Shown: positions 25,881-35,180 of the stretch, one piece after another
Position numbering within the stretch: the first letter of the stretch is position 1
Layout: every line of letters starts with the position of its first letter
NCBI GenBank assembly: GCA_963824275.1
Contig: CAWGOT010000003.1
Coordinates: forward strand, 2,046,001 to 2,110,000
Direction: 5' to 3'
Origin: JANXQG01 sp963824275
GTDB lineage: Bacteria; Planctomycetota; Planctomycetia; Pirellulales; Thermoguttaceae
DNA: 64,000 nucleotides
Position numbers and translations under genes: made by a program
Notes under the pieces: model-generated
What the model saw: the letters and a program-made list of their open reading frames with translations, nothing else
Told to the model about the DNA's origin: nothing
Databases searched by the model: none

Positions 25881-26888
25881 TTACAACTTCTTTACGCAGT
25901 GAAAGGTCGGCAACTCATCCAGCAAGTTGCGGTTCAGTGACTCGATAATCTCATACTTCACGCCGTTTTGGTCTTGGAACAGGTCGCCGGCATTGATGAC
26001 CGTCGTGCCCGTGCCGCTCGGATCGGAACTCAGGTATATCAGGTAGTGGTCCTCAAAGTCCTTGGTGCCGAACATTACCCCTAACTCGGCATTGAAGGGC
26101 TGCACCACTCCATTAACAGGACTGCCCACGGCAGTGAAGGTCATGGTCCTTGAACCCGTAGCACTGCTTCCTGAGCAGGAAGATTGCAGGTACTGAATGG
26201 TGCTCTGCACGTTGTCGGAGAACCCGGTGTAAATCTCCAGGTAGACGCAGGGCAGTCGCCACAGACCCGAAATGCCCAACAGGTTGCTTGGACTGTCTAC
26301 GTCCTTAAAGACCGTCCAGACCGTGCCGTCCGTGTAGGTAATCTTGTCACCCATTCCGGGGAAAGTCTTGCCGCCGTTGGATGGACCGTTCTCCAGCCAT
26401 TGCGTGGGATCGATCTTGAAGGTCGTCAGCCACTTGCGATAAATGCCGTAGCTCGGTCCACCTTCCACCCGCTTCCGGGGACTGGTGTAGATCACCATCG
26501 GATTCACCTGAGTGAACCCGTCACGGGTCAAGTAGCCGGATGGACTATTGGGCGACACAAAGAACGGCAGCACACCCCACGGACCCGGCAGCGTGGCCGG
26601 TGGCGTAGGATAGCCGGGGGTATAGCCGCTTACCGTCTCGTACAGCCCTACCGTGCTGTAGAATCTGGCGTAATAGGTGCCAGCTACGTTGTTCGGTGCG
26701 GGAGGGGTTGTGATGGAATAAGTGTCAGCCGCGTTGTTGTACGAGGCCGTAATCGTTGCACTCTGCACCTGCACTACCCAAGCACTGCCGGACCAGTAGA
26801 CAGTCGCCCCGGCGGTGGGCGCAAAGCTGAGCGCCACCGTAATCGGTGCCAGGGCGGACATACCAGTCATTCCAGCAACAAGGTTCAT
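25881..26888 (-). CDS. hypothetical phage structural protein
   Basis: A 335-aa protein starting in a TAATG overlap with the previous stop. The N-terminus is Ala/Thr-rich and beta-like ('PITVALSFAPTAGATVYWSG', a pattern of 'synthetic-looking' strands). The C-terminus contains 'DHYLIYLSSDPSGTG', 'INAGDLFQDQNGVKYEIIES' and ends 'DELPTFHCVKKL', reminiscent of head-tail connector or neck proteins with a 'GDxxxxxGxxYxI' turn. That likeness is weak. It belongs to the same tightly packed operon. Confidence 0.5.
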   Translation of the reverse strand: MNLVAGMTGMSALAPITVALSFAPTAGATVYWSGSAWVVQVQSATITASYNNAADTYSITTPPAPNNVAGTYYARFYSTVGLYETVSGYTPGYPTPPATLPGPWGVLPFFVSPNSPSGYLTRDGFTQVNPMVIYTSPRKRVEGGPSYGIYRKWLTTFKIDPTQWLENGPSNGGKTFPGMGDKITYTDGTVWTVFKDVDSPSNLLGISGLWRLPCVYLEIYTGFSDNVQSTIQYLQSSCSGSSATGSRTMTFTAVGSPVNGVVQPFNAELGVMFGTKDFEDHYLIYLSSDPSGTGTTVINAGDLFQDQNGVKYEIIESLNRNLLDELPTFHCVKKL

Positions 26889-27211
26889 TAGATAAGGGAC
26901 CCTCCAACCCGCACCCGATTCCGCCGCACAAACGGGAACATGTCCTGCCGCATTTGGACTTGCTTCTCATACGTCTCGGTTAAGTCTCTCTCCACCTGTG
27001 CTAGCTCGGCAATCTGCTGGGTCAGCGTCTGCAAGGAGACGTTCTCACCGCCGCCCTCGCCGCCGTCAGACACACTCATCGGGTCGGCAGCACTGGCAGC
27101 CACCAGGGCCGCTTTCTGGGTGACGAGACTGGCCTTGAGCGACTGTACGCTCACAAGCTGCTCATAGGTGTTGGTGACCAGTGCGTCTATGTCTGCAAAT
27201 GACTGCGGCAT
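26888..27211 (-). CDS. small coiled-coil phage protein
   Basis: A 107-aa protein. 'VTNTYEQLVSVQSLKASLVT' and 'LQTLTQQIAELAQVERDL' form two helices with heptad spacing separated by a Gly/Asp/Glu-rich loop, so an antiparallel coiled coil is likely. The stop overlaps the next start (TAATG at 26888). Function unknown; it may be a connector or chaperone. Confidence 0.5.
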   Translation of the reverse strand: MPQSFADIDALVTNTYEQLVSVQSLKASLVTQKAALVAASAADPMSVSDGGEGGGENVSLQTLTQQIAELAQVERDLTETYEKQVQMRQDMFPFVRRNRVRVGGSLI

Positions 27212-27219
27212 GATTTACC

Positions 27220-28035
27220 TCACTTGACCGGCCAAGCGCCTACATTGAAGCTGCCGTCCGGATTCTTTGTGATAGGCCAAGCGCCGATACTGGTAGCCGT
27301 GCCCTGCGCGTTATTGGTTATCGGCCAAGCGCCCATGATGGTTGCCGCTGCTGGCATGTTGATTGTGCCTGTCGGCGTCGGATACTGTGTGTAGTTGTTG
27401 GCGAGGGAGGAAGTGACCGTTATTTGACTACTAACGGGGGGCCCGTATGTCCCCCAAATCAGATTGCAGTTAGTGAGAGTAATCGCACCTGAGATAGCTC
27501 CTGACTTCAGCGTGCAACCTGAAGCGGTAATATTCCCCAGCTCACTGAAGCCCCGTAGGAGCTCACCTGATCCGTGCGATACTGTCCCGCCACTTAATGC
27601 CATCGTGCCAGATAACACCTGCACGCCATACGCACCAGTGGCAGTCCCGCCAGACAAAAGAGAAAAGGCCAGGTTAATGGCGCCCGTTCCGCCCGAGAGT
27701 GGAAGCAGCGTGCCCCCCAGCGCCTGGAGGGTTCCCGCGCTGAGCGTACAGCCCGCGCTGCTTGTCGCCCCTAGAATCACATATCCTGCGCTGGTGTTGC
27801 CTCCAATGCTCGCGCACGTATAGGTCGGGTTTGCAGCCGTACCGTCCAGCGTGAGCGTATATCCCGCCAACGTAATCGCCGTGTTCGCCGCCGGCGGGGC
27901 CCCAGCATTGCACGTGCTCCAATTGCTGTTGGCCGTGAGGGTGAGCGTAGTTTGGCCGTGAGCCTTCATCGCTGTGGTTAGCGACATCAAAGCATAGAGC
28001 ACTACGACTGTTAAGATGAATTGCAATGTCTTCAT
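27220..28035 (-). CDS. secreted repeat-rich phage protein with C-terminal GAWPI repeats
   Basis: A 271-aa protein with a real signal peptide ('LQFILTVVVLYALMSLTTAM', then AHGQ), rare among virion genes. The body is Gly/Ser/Thr/Ala-rich with repeating strands ('TLQALGGTLLPLSGGTG', 'VQVLSGTMALSGGTVSHG'), like a parallel beta-helix or autotransporter-type passenger. Three 'GAWPI/V' motifs spaced about 17 residues apart form the end. It starts in an ATGA overlap with the holin-like gene. It might act at the host surface (lysis, superinfection exclusion) or be a fibre; both are inference. Confidence 0.5.
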   Translation of the reverse strand: MKTLQFILTVVVLYALMSLTTAMKAHGQTTLTLTANSNWSTCNAGAPPAANTAITLAGYTLTLDGTAANPTYTCASIGGNTSAGYVILGATSSAGCTLSAGTLQALGGTLLPLSGGTGAINLAFSLLSGGTATGAYGVQVLSGTMALSGGTVSHGSGELLRGFSELGNITASGCTLKSGAISGAITLTNCNLIWGTYGPPVSSQITVTSSLANNYTQYPTPTGTINMPAAATIMGAWPITNNAQGTATSIGAWPITKNPDGSFNVGAWPVK

Positions 28036-28217
28036 GATTTGAACCTTTCAGCTAGCCACACCACAAAGCCGCCGACGATACCCGTCAGCAAGTTAGCGGC
28101 GTAATCCTGCCACTTGCGGGACTGTTTGCAAGCGTTCTCTTCAACCGCGATATGGCTGTCAAGTTTGATTTCGACTGCCACTAATCGATCGTAAACGTCG
28201 TCGATTGTCCGCGCCAT
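28032..28217 (-). CDS. holin-like (XhlA-type) small membrane protein
   Basis: A 61-aa protein. The N-terminal amphipathic helix 'TIDDVYDRLVAVEIKLDSHI' is followed by one membrane segment 'ANLLTGIVGGFVVWLAERF' and a basic end. This is the layout of XhlA-like haemolysin/holin proteins. AGGGAGG precedes the start. No endolysin was recognised beside it. Confidence 0.55.
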   Translation of the reverse strand: MARTIDDVYDRLVAVEIKLDSHIAVEENACKQSRKWQDYAANLLTGIVGGFVVWLAERFKS

Positions 28218-28268
28218 GGCGAAATCCTCCCTGAGTTCCGGAAACTAAGCCTCCGGACAGGCATAAAC

Positions 28269-28302
28269 GCAGTTTCTAGGTTTTGGAAAACCTAGAAACT
28301 GC
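28269..28302. repeat. prophage palindrome 2 (TTCTAGG family)
   Basis: Perfect 16-bp arms GCAGTTTCTAGGTTTT and complement around GG. It lies 16 bp after the likely stop of the capsid gene (28318) and 52 bp before the next start, that is, at the head/tail module border. Confidence 0.8.
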
Positions 28303-28317
28303 TCGGAATGACTCTGA

Positions 28318-29819
28318 TTAGGCGTAGAACCGCCAAACCTTGGCGGGTTGTGCCAGTACAACTGCCCGCACTCCCGGAAATCGGTGATTGCCACCGTCTC
28401 TTCCGCGTACTGGTCGGGGCCGAGAGGCACGGCCTCGCTGGTGAACGGCTGCAAGACATGGTACTTCGCAGCCTGCTTGAAGTGGCCCAGCAACCCGAAT
28501 GACAGGATGCTGTTCGCAGTGTTGTAGCTGCTGGCCGTCAAGTTCGTGAAGGTCTGATAGGCCGTGCCACCGTTGTACGGCGTGGCCTTCTGCAAGCCGA
28601 TGTTGAGAATCCGGTCGGCCCAAACCTGACTCGTGACCAACTCGATCTTGAGCCGCTTGAGCATATCGAAGTCGCTGGTTGTGGCAGTGCCTGCGCCGGA
28701 CAAGCCGGTTGTCGTGCCACTGGCGTTCTGGATCTGCCACAACGACAACTGACCCAAGAGGTATTCCACCTGCGGTTTGGCCGCCGGTGCCACGAACAGT
28801 TTCATCCCTTCCATAGGGATGTTCTCCGGCAGTCCGGTGAACGGGTCGTGGTTGGCCGCCAAGACTTGCATGCCCGGACCAACAGCAAGTAGCTGTCCAG
28901 ACCATGCCCGTCGTTGGTGACGGCGTTGGCGAAGTTGGCGATGCACTTCTGATTCTGCGGGCTGACAAGGTTCGTGCCGTAGTTACCCACCGTGCTGGTC
29001 GGCGTGGTGCCCGCCGGCGCCGAGATTCCCGCCTGATACGGGAAGAAGCTGAGCCCGTCCTGAGACATTTGCATCGCGGGGATCGCCGATGAGCCGACGC
29101 CCAATAGGCCGTCAGCACACTTCGCGCTCGCGCTCGTAGCAAACGAGGTCGGCCACGTCGTCCACGGCTTGGAAGATTTGACCGGTCAGGTCATGCACCA
29201 CCAGCCACTTGTTTATCTGGCAGCGTTTGTGCTGTCTCATGGTGCGGTTGCGGTGGACGCGGGTGCCGATGAGAGGCACAGTAGGACCACGCTGGCCAGG
29301 TCGCAAGTCGGTTCCGTCCTGCATCTGGTTCACGTCAAAGTTGGGACGTGCGCCGATGTCGAAACCGCCCTCACCCATGACTTCGATGGGGGTGCACATC
29401 TCGTCCCAGATCCATTGCTGCTTGTCGCCGGAACGCTCCAGCGCCCGTGCGTTTGCCAAGCCGGCAATCACGTCCAGCGCGGCCGAGACGTAAGGTAGGT
29501 CACCGGACACGTTGGTAGTGCCCACGCCCTCGTACCGCATCTTGGACGCCCGCTGCCACTGCTGTTCAAACTTGCTGCGCCACTCCGGACCCAGCAAGGC
29601 GTTCATGGCTCCGCCGACGTGGATTTCGTTGTGGTTGAGGTGTCGGCGTGCGGGGTCGAACGTCTGCACCGTTACCGCCGCGCCGTCTTGTGTCATTCGT
29701 TCGTCGTAGTGAACCCCGAGGGATTGCTCAAAGTTCAGCTTGAAAGCGTCCAGCCCGCCGTTCGGCATGCTGGCATCGAAAAGGGCTTTGATTTCCCTTT
29801 CTTTGGCAGAAAAACTCAT
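28318..29819 (-). CDS. major capsid protein, broken by three frame changes
   Basis: It starts at 29819 behind TAGGAGAG ('MSFSAKEREIKALFDASMPN'). The frame changes near 29120 ('DLVCYERERE' to 'ADGLLGVGSSAIPAMQ'), near 28880 ('HGLDSYLLLV' to 'GPGMQVLAANHDPFTGLPE') and probably near 28335, ending 'VWRFYA' at 28318. The joined product is about 500 aa. Features such as 'IWDEMCTPIEVMGEGGFDIG' and 'AITDFRECGQLYWHNP' are compatible with a large capsid protein, and its place after protease and decoration genes supports it. Two of the three breaks equal one missing base, so errors are likely. Confidence 0.65.
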
Positions 29820-29867
29820 AATCGTTCTCTCCTAATGAAATGGTTTGGTTGGTTTGGTTGGTGTGCC

Positions 29868-30596
29868 TTACAGCACGTTGGCCGGGGACAGTACCGCCGA
29901 CTTGAACTTGATTTTCAGGAAGTTCTGCCCGGCAACTGCCCGTTCGCACACTTCCCCGATGGCGTCTGCGGCCGTGATAGCCGTGCTGCCGGTCGAGTAG
30001 ATGGTGACGCAGTTGTTGTACATGTAATAGTCGGTGTCCGCCACCTGCAACACGCCGGCGGGGTCATAGAACCCGCTGGACTCTTCGTTGACGAACCCGC
30101 CAAGACTGACGAGCGTGCCAATCTCCACGGCCGTGGCGAGCGTGATGCCCATGAGCACGGGGTCGATGGGTGCGATTGCAATACCCTCGTCATAGACAAG
30201 AATATCGCTGGCGCTGGCGTCATCGGCACCGGCGGGGATTGTGCCCGCCGGACCCGGCGTGTTGAACTGCCCTTCCTGGAAGAACTGTTGCCGGCACCGC
30301 TGCTTCACCGGCGAAACCGGCGAACAGGGCGCAAATGCCGCCTGCGCCAGTGCCAAGGTGCTGTAGGTGCTGGCCACGCTGACATTGGTGCCGGACATTG
30401 CGGCGTCAACCGTGGCGTTGGCCGGACTGAGCAGGGCCGGTTCGACCTGGTATCGGCCGCTGACCTTGTTCAGCCATAGCGGAGTGCCCGCCGGAAAGCT
30501 GCGGGGCTGCTTGCTGCGGGGATACTTCTTCGGGGTCTGATAGCCGTCCACAACAACGATTCGTCCTTGCGGCGGTGTGTAATTGCTAGCTGCCAT
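29868..30596 (-). CDS. probable head decoration / capsid-associated protein
   Basis: A 242-aa protein from the ATG at 30596, which has AAGGAG twelve bases upstream ('MAASNYTPPQGRIVVVDGYQ'). It is read in the same frame as the upstream protease, so as the sequence stands the two form one 550-codon frame. The internal ribosome-binding site and a T7 run just before it suggest separate genes. It has a beta-rich C-terminal half ('DILVYDEGIAIAPIDPVLMG', 'VEIGTLVSLGGFVNEESSG') typical of capsid decoration proteins. It lies 48 bp before the capsid gene. Confidence 0.55.
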   Translation of the reverse strand: MAASNYTPPQGRIVVVDGYQTPKKYPRSKQPRSFPAGTPLWLNKVSGRYQVEPALLSPANATVDAAMSGTNVSVASTYSTLALAQAAFAPCSPVSPVKQRCRQQFFQEGQFNTPGPAGTIPAGADDASASDILVYDEGIAIAPIDPVLMGITLATAVEIGTLVSLGGFVNEESSGFYDPAGVLQVADTDYYMYNNCVTIYSTGSTAITAADAIGEVCERAVAGQNFLKIKFKSAVLSPANVL

Positions 30597-31520
30597 GATA
30601 TTGGCTTTCTCCTTCGTGAAAAAAATGGTTACTTGGTTTCCGGCCTGTTTCGGCAGTCGGCTGTCCCAGAACGCTTTCAAATCCAACCCCTTCTGTTCGT
30701 GGCGTTGGAGCGTGCTGGTGATGGTGTCTTGCAGTTTGGCGGTCGGGTTGACGTACTGCTCAAACTTGGTGAATCTGGCGTCACTCTCGGCCTGCTTGGC
30801 TTTGAGGGCCGCTACTTCGGCCTTGAGAGCTTCGTGCTCAGCAAGAGGCACAGTTGCCGTAACTGCCGGCACTCCCATGCCCTCAAAAAATGACTTCGTG
30901 GTGGCACCTCCGTTACCCACCACGTCCACGCGGGTCGGGAGGAACGCGGTGCAAATCTTCTTGCCCTCATCGCGTGGCGGATAGGCGTTGACGCTGCTCA
31001 GTGCGTAGATGCCTGTCTTGCACTCGAGGTCCTCCAAGATTTGCTCGGTGAGGATGTGCGTCTTGAGGTATTGCAGGTCAGCCCACACCCCGTCGTTATC
31101 GCACGTCGGGTTGGTAAGCGTACCCCACGCGTCCTCAACCTTCAGCGGGTTGTTGCGGTAGTCGTGATTGATGCCGACCCGCAAGCCCTCGAACTTCGGC
31201 GTGGCAGCCCTGATAGCGTCCATGCTGTAGCTGTAGCCGTGCTTGCTGGTCGGTCCAAGGACATGGACGTGCCGCAGTATCCCCTGCTCGCGGTCAATCT
31301 GCTTGACTGAAAGTTCCATGCCCTCAAAGTGCATGAACTTCGGGTCATCGGCGGGAATGACACCTTCCTTGTGCTCTTCGCTCGGTGGCGTGGCTTCCCG
31401 GTCAAAGAGATGCTCACAGATAGCCTGACGCTGCTTCTCGTCATACTTCTGCAAGTCGCCGTACACCATGCAACGACCCATGTATTCGTCGCGTGTTTCG
31501 CCAGCATTCGGCTTGGGCAT
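30597..31520 (-). CDS. prohead protease/scaffold-like protein
   Basis: It starts at 31520 with AGGAG upstream ('MPKPNAGETRDEYMGRCMVY'). 'MELSVKQIDREQGILRHVHV', 'GYSYSMDAIRAATPKFEGLR' and 'VGINHDYRNNPLKVEDAWG' look like a phage prohead protease domain (a conserved His in INHDY and a later Ser in 'IYALSSVNAYPP' could be catalytic). A coiled coil follows ('LAEHEALKAEVAALKAKQ'), as in protease-scaffold fusions. The true stop is probably just past 30597; a T7 run at 30619-30625 may have lost or gained a base. Confidence 0.6.
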
Positions 31521-31530
31521 AATTGGTCTC

Positions 31531-31701
31531 CTAATTCAATGAGTAATCGGGTCTCTTCGGGGTCTTGAGGAACTCGGCAAGCTTCGTTTCTGACTGCGTG
31601 GCGAGATACTCAGATAACATTTCTCGGACGTTGCAACCGCAAAACTCGGCAAGCCGAATCAAGTCGAGTACATCCCACGCATCTAGTTGCTTCACGTCCA
31701 T
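31531..31701 (-). CDS. small phage protein between portal and protease
   Basis: A 56-aa gene whose ATG overlaps the portal stop (TAATG at 31701). It reads MDVKQLDAWDVLDLIRLAEF, then 'CGCNVREMLSEYLATQSETK' and 'FLKTPKRPDYSLN'. It is helical and acidic. The tight coupling on both sides (10 bp to the protease) argues that it is real. Function unknown. Confidence 0.55.
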   Translation of the reverse strand: MDVKQLDAWDVLDLIRLAEFCGCNVREMLSEYLATQSETKLAEFLKTPKRPDYSLN

Positions 31702-33515
31702 TACTGTTCCTTCGGTTCATTGCCGGTTTCTGCCGGCTTCTCTTCACCATTGGCGCTTGTCTTGCCGCCAAGAGGCATGCCAAACGCCGTACCATTGTCC
31801 AGCCAACCGGCTTTCTCTGCTTCCTTGGTAAGGTCAGTCTCTTCCTGGAAATCGAGGTCATGCCGCACACACACGTGCTGCGGTGACAGTACCCGCCGGT
31901 CAAGCAACTGCATGTCCGCCTCAATCTCTTCCTTGCGATTCCGTGCCACGGGGGATGGCAACTCACAATGCACTTGGCAGGTATCCAGCGAATCGACGGG
32001 AAACAGTCCCTTGGCAATGCCGAAGTTCACCGCCGCTTCGTTAATCTCTACGTAGTGGTCAGTGACAATGCCCTGGATATGCTGGATGAGTTTCACGACT
32101 GGCGATTCCGAGACGAGCGAACTGGCGTAGTTCTCCGCATCGGCACTGCCCGTCCAGAACCACACTGGCGTATTGCTCGCACACGCTCCCGCCTGACACA
32201 GTATCTGGTAGGCATCGCTGCCCTGCTTGGCGTATCCCATAGGCGGTGCAGCCACCTCCAAGCCCTTGCTGATTTGCGGCACCGTGCCCGGCTGAATCCT
32301 GTCACCGTGCCGGCGCTCACCACCGAACATCCATTCGCCCTGCCCGTGGCTGTCGTCATCGAATATGGACGGTAGCTTACCACCGGAACCGGGCTGCGGG
32401 ACTGCCTTGGAAAATTGCTGAATAAACGGGATGCTTTGGCGGCAGCTCTCGCCAATTCCGATAGCCGTGATTAGCTCCACCAGCATCGGCAGTATCTTGC
32501 GGAATTTCCAGCATATCGGGAGACCACGCTTGACGTTCGCACCAACCGTGTCCAATTGCGCCAACTTAAACACGTCGGGTGAAATGTCCTCATTGCTGTT
32601 ATCCGGCCACCACACATGGTAGGCGAGTGCCTCATTCCAGCCTTTCGGCCAGTCCGTCAAGACGCCGAGTGACCACGGGCCGGTGATTTCATTGTGCGGA
32701 CCACGAATCCAGGACGTGTCAATCGAGCGGACACGGGGGTAGTCGCAATTTCTGGCGGGAAGCAAATGTACCGCGTCCTCACCGTCGCGTAACAAATTCC
32801 AAACCGAGTCCCACACCATGCGTGCCAGCTTGTTCACCTTGTCTTTGGCGAAGTCGTCCAAGTACTGCTGTAAGTCCTTGGCAAGCACCTCGTCCGTCTT
32901 GCTAACCACGTCGGTAGTCATGCCAGAGGACACGGTGTAGTTGCGCAGGTGCCCCATCAAGCCGGCGTAGGGTGGACAGGTCTCGGCCCAGATGCGGGAC
33001 TGCCAGCGAACGGCGTCGGCTGCAATTTGGGTCCGGAGAGTGCTAGGCAACTGCGGAAAAAGCTCGCGCGGGAATGAGTTAATCCCGTAGTTACCGAGTC
33101 CCCAGTCATACAACCCGTCGAATCCCAACGGGTCCACGAGCCAGCCGAATAGCGGGTCTTGCTCATAATGCTTGCGGTCCACAGACTCATATCGCACGCG
33201 TGGCACGAACGGGTAGTGGGTGGTGCTGTCCTCCTCATAATGAAGAATCGGCACCCGAGACGGCACCAGAGACGGCATAGGCTGCTGGCGTGGCGGCTGA
33301 TAAACGGGTGTACCCTGTGACTCCAGGTATTCCAGCCGAGACGACTCATAGGCCAGTGCGTTGGCCAGTTCCTGTTCCTGTCGCTTGGTACGCAATGCCA
33401 GATAGCGTGCCTTTTGCTGATCCAACACGGCAGAGTGCCGGGACTGACCGTTACGCGCGAAACGGCGGTGGTAGGGTGTCATTGTGCCCATTTGTATATT
33501 TGATAGCCTGTGCAT
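31701..33515 (-). CDS. phage portal protein
   Basis: Up to 604 aa. The promoter at 33498-33526 suggests that translation really starts at 33491 ('MGTMTPYHRRFARNGQ') or 33482. The protein has the long helical/beta pattern of portals: 'MVWDSVWNLLRDGEDAVHLL', 'DTSWIRGPHNEITGPWSLGV' and 'LPMLVELITAIGIGESCRQS', and it ends in a disordered Glu/Lys/Pro tail ('EEKPAETGNEPKEQ'). Its position after the terminase and before the protease supports a portal, the dodecameric DNA gate at a capsid vertex. The frame is intact. Confidence 0.7.
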   Translation of the reverse strand: MHRLSNIQMGTMTPYHRRFARNGQSRHSAVLDQQKARYLALRTKRQEQELANALAYESSRLEYLESQGTPVYQPPRQQPMPSLVPSRVPILHYEEDSTTHYPFVPRVRYESVDRKHYEQDPLFGWLVDPLGFDGLYDWGLGNYGINSFPRELFPQLPSTLRTQIAADAVRWQSRIWAETCPPYAGLMGHLRNYTVSSGMTTDVVSKTDEVLAKDLQQYLDDFAKDKVNKLARMVWDSVWNLLRDGEDAVHLLPARNCDYPRVRSIDTSWIRGPHNEITGPWSLGVLTDWPKGWNEALAYHVWWPDNSNEDISPDVFKLAQLDTVGANVKRGLPICWKFRKILPMLVELITAIGIGESCRQSIPFIQQFSKAVPQPGSGGKLPSIFDDDSHGQGEWMFGGERRHGDRIQPGTVPQISKGLEVAAPPMGYAKQGSDAYQILCQAGACASNTPVWFWTGSADAENYASSLVSESPVVKLIQHIQGIVTDHYVEINEAAVNFGIAKGLFPVDSLDTCQVHCELPSPVARNRKEEIEADMQLLDRRVLSPQHVCVRHDLDFQEETDLTKEAEKAGWLDNGTAFGMPLGGKTSANGEEKPAETGNEPKEQ

Positions 33516-33526
33516 TACTTTGTCAA
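33498..33526 (-). promoter_or_regulatory. promoter of the portal-capsid operon, possibly leaderless
   Basis: On the minus strand, TTGACA (33526-33521), a 17-bp spacer and TCAAAT (33503-33498). The expected start point, 5-8 bases further, coincides with the ATG at 33491, so the portal message may be leaderless. It lies just downstream of palindromes 3 and 4. Confidence 0.55.
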
Positions 33527-33560
33527 GTCACTTTCTTTGTTTTGTAAAGCAAACTACCAG

Positions 33561-33640
33561 TTCTAGGTTTTCCGAAAACCTAGAAACATCGAAAACAGGC
33601 TAGAAAACGCGATTTCTAGGTTTTCCAAAAACCTAGAATC
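33561..33640. repeat. prophage palindromes 3 and 4 (TTCTAGG family) in tandem
   Basis: The first, 33561-33585, has perfect 12-bp arms (TTCTAGGTTTTC). The second, 33611-33640, has arms GATTTCTAGGTTTT with one mismatch. They are 25 bp apart, between the TerL stop and the portal promoter. The spacer AAAACAGGCTAGAAAACGCG also has an inverted, degenerate copy near 18867-18893 at the left end of the prophage. Confidence 0.8.
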
Positions 33641-34989
33641 ACGCGCAAATCTGGTTGAGCAGGTCTACCAGCATAGCCGCCGCGTCTGGTCCGTCGTCAT
33701 GCTCACCGGAAGGAAACTCGGCTAACTGACTCATCATAATCCTGCCGCCCTGTGTGTCCTTGACGCGAATCTTGCCGCGCCTGACACCCTCCGCCAGCAT
33801 GAGTATGATTCTGCCATCTTTGTTTTGGCTGCCGGCGTCGAACGGGTGTAGAGGCACCCTACAACCCGCTGCGTCTAGTTTCTCACGGATAGACAAGGCA
33901 ATCGCCGCCTGTGCCGAGTGTGCCTCACAGACTGCGGCATCAGGCTTTAGAGTGGTGATAAATGCCACCATGCTGCCGATTACGTCTGGCAGTTTGGACG
34001 GCAGCATGTAAAGCACCTCCAACCAGAGTATGCCCTTGGTATCGAGACTGCCGAGTAGGATAGCACAGTAGTCGCCTATCTTGGATTTTGCGCCAAACTC
34101 GGGTCGCAAGCTATTACTCGCATGCGTATCCGGGTGTCCGGCGGCATCTCCGTGTATAGGACTCCGCGTAGCTCGTCATCCGAGAAATAGCATGCCGCCG
34201 GGTCGCCGCGCGGGTCCTGCTGGTACATGCTGCTCCAGAAATGGGACTTGTTGGCAAGCTCCAACTCTCTCTTAATAGCGAGTAACTCAGTCACCGGGAA
34301 CCGTTCCGGCCAGAGTGCGGCGCCGTCGTCACCCAACGCCTTGAATAGCACTTGATGCCACTTTTTCGATGCTGGCAACTCGGGATTCATCTTCAGCATG
34401 GCGCCCACAATATCCTCTGGGTGCTTGCCGACATGATGAGCGATACCTTGCCATTCGGTTCTAGGCGCCGTAGAGCGTCACCCATCCACCAATTGAGTAG
34501 AGATGACCTTTCGACTGGCGAACGTGCCGCCTCCTCGTCCTTCACCAAATCGTCACCAATGATTAGGTGGTAGCCCTTGCCGTTAATTGGTCCCTTGGCG
34601 CCGGCTGCATCGATTCCGCCGCGGCGCCCCTTGAATCGGAATGACGCACGCGATTGCCAGTTAGGGTCAAGCTCTAGTCCCATCTTTGGCGCCGCCTCTC
34701 TCACGATTTCCCGGCATTGGACGGCAAATGTCGTGGTTAGGTCGGCAGCGTAGCCAGTGAGCAGCACCAGCTTATCCGGGTTGTTCAGAACGTACCAACT
34801 CGGCACAACCACCGAATGCCAAGCACTCTTTCCGTGGCGGACTGGCACCGTGATTATCTGCCGATTGACGGCGCCATACAGCAATTCAACGGTGGCACGC
34901 TGAAATCTCTGGACGTGCTTGGGAAAGCTCCACTCTGGGTAGTGCTCACGCGCCAGCAGGCTCGGCAACGGATACGGTGGGATTAGCAC
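33639..34989 (-). CDS. terminase large subunit, two frame breaks
   Basis: It begins at 34989 ('MLIPPYPLPSLLAREHYPEW'). The ATPase Walker A-like 'IITVPVRHGKSAWHSVVV' and Walker B region 'YHLIIGDDLVKDEEAARS' are in the first frame. The frame changes near 34400 to 'NPELPASKKWHQVLFKALGD', then near 34085 to the nuclease part 'SKIGDYCAILLGSLDTKG' and 'GEHDDGPDAAAMLVDLL', which carry the acidic metal ligands (with 'VIACDPS' just before the break). Each change equals one missing base. About 450 aa when joined. It packages DNA into the prohead together with TerS. Confidence 0.8.
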
Positions 34990-35180
34990 CTGCGCCCTCC
35001 TCTGCCGCTAAGAGTGCCTCTCTGACGGCGCCATTAGCCATGAGTGCCGCTGTTGCTGCGGGTAGCTGGTCGGTCCCGCTGAGCGTCGTCTGTACGGTCT
35101 GGATGGGTGAGTACGAGCCGGTCAGTTTGGACAACTCGGCCAGAATCCGCACCCTATCCCGCGTGCCGGCAGTCGCATAG

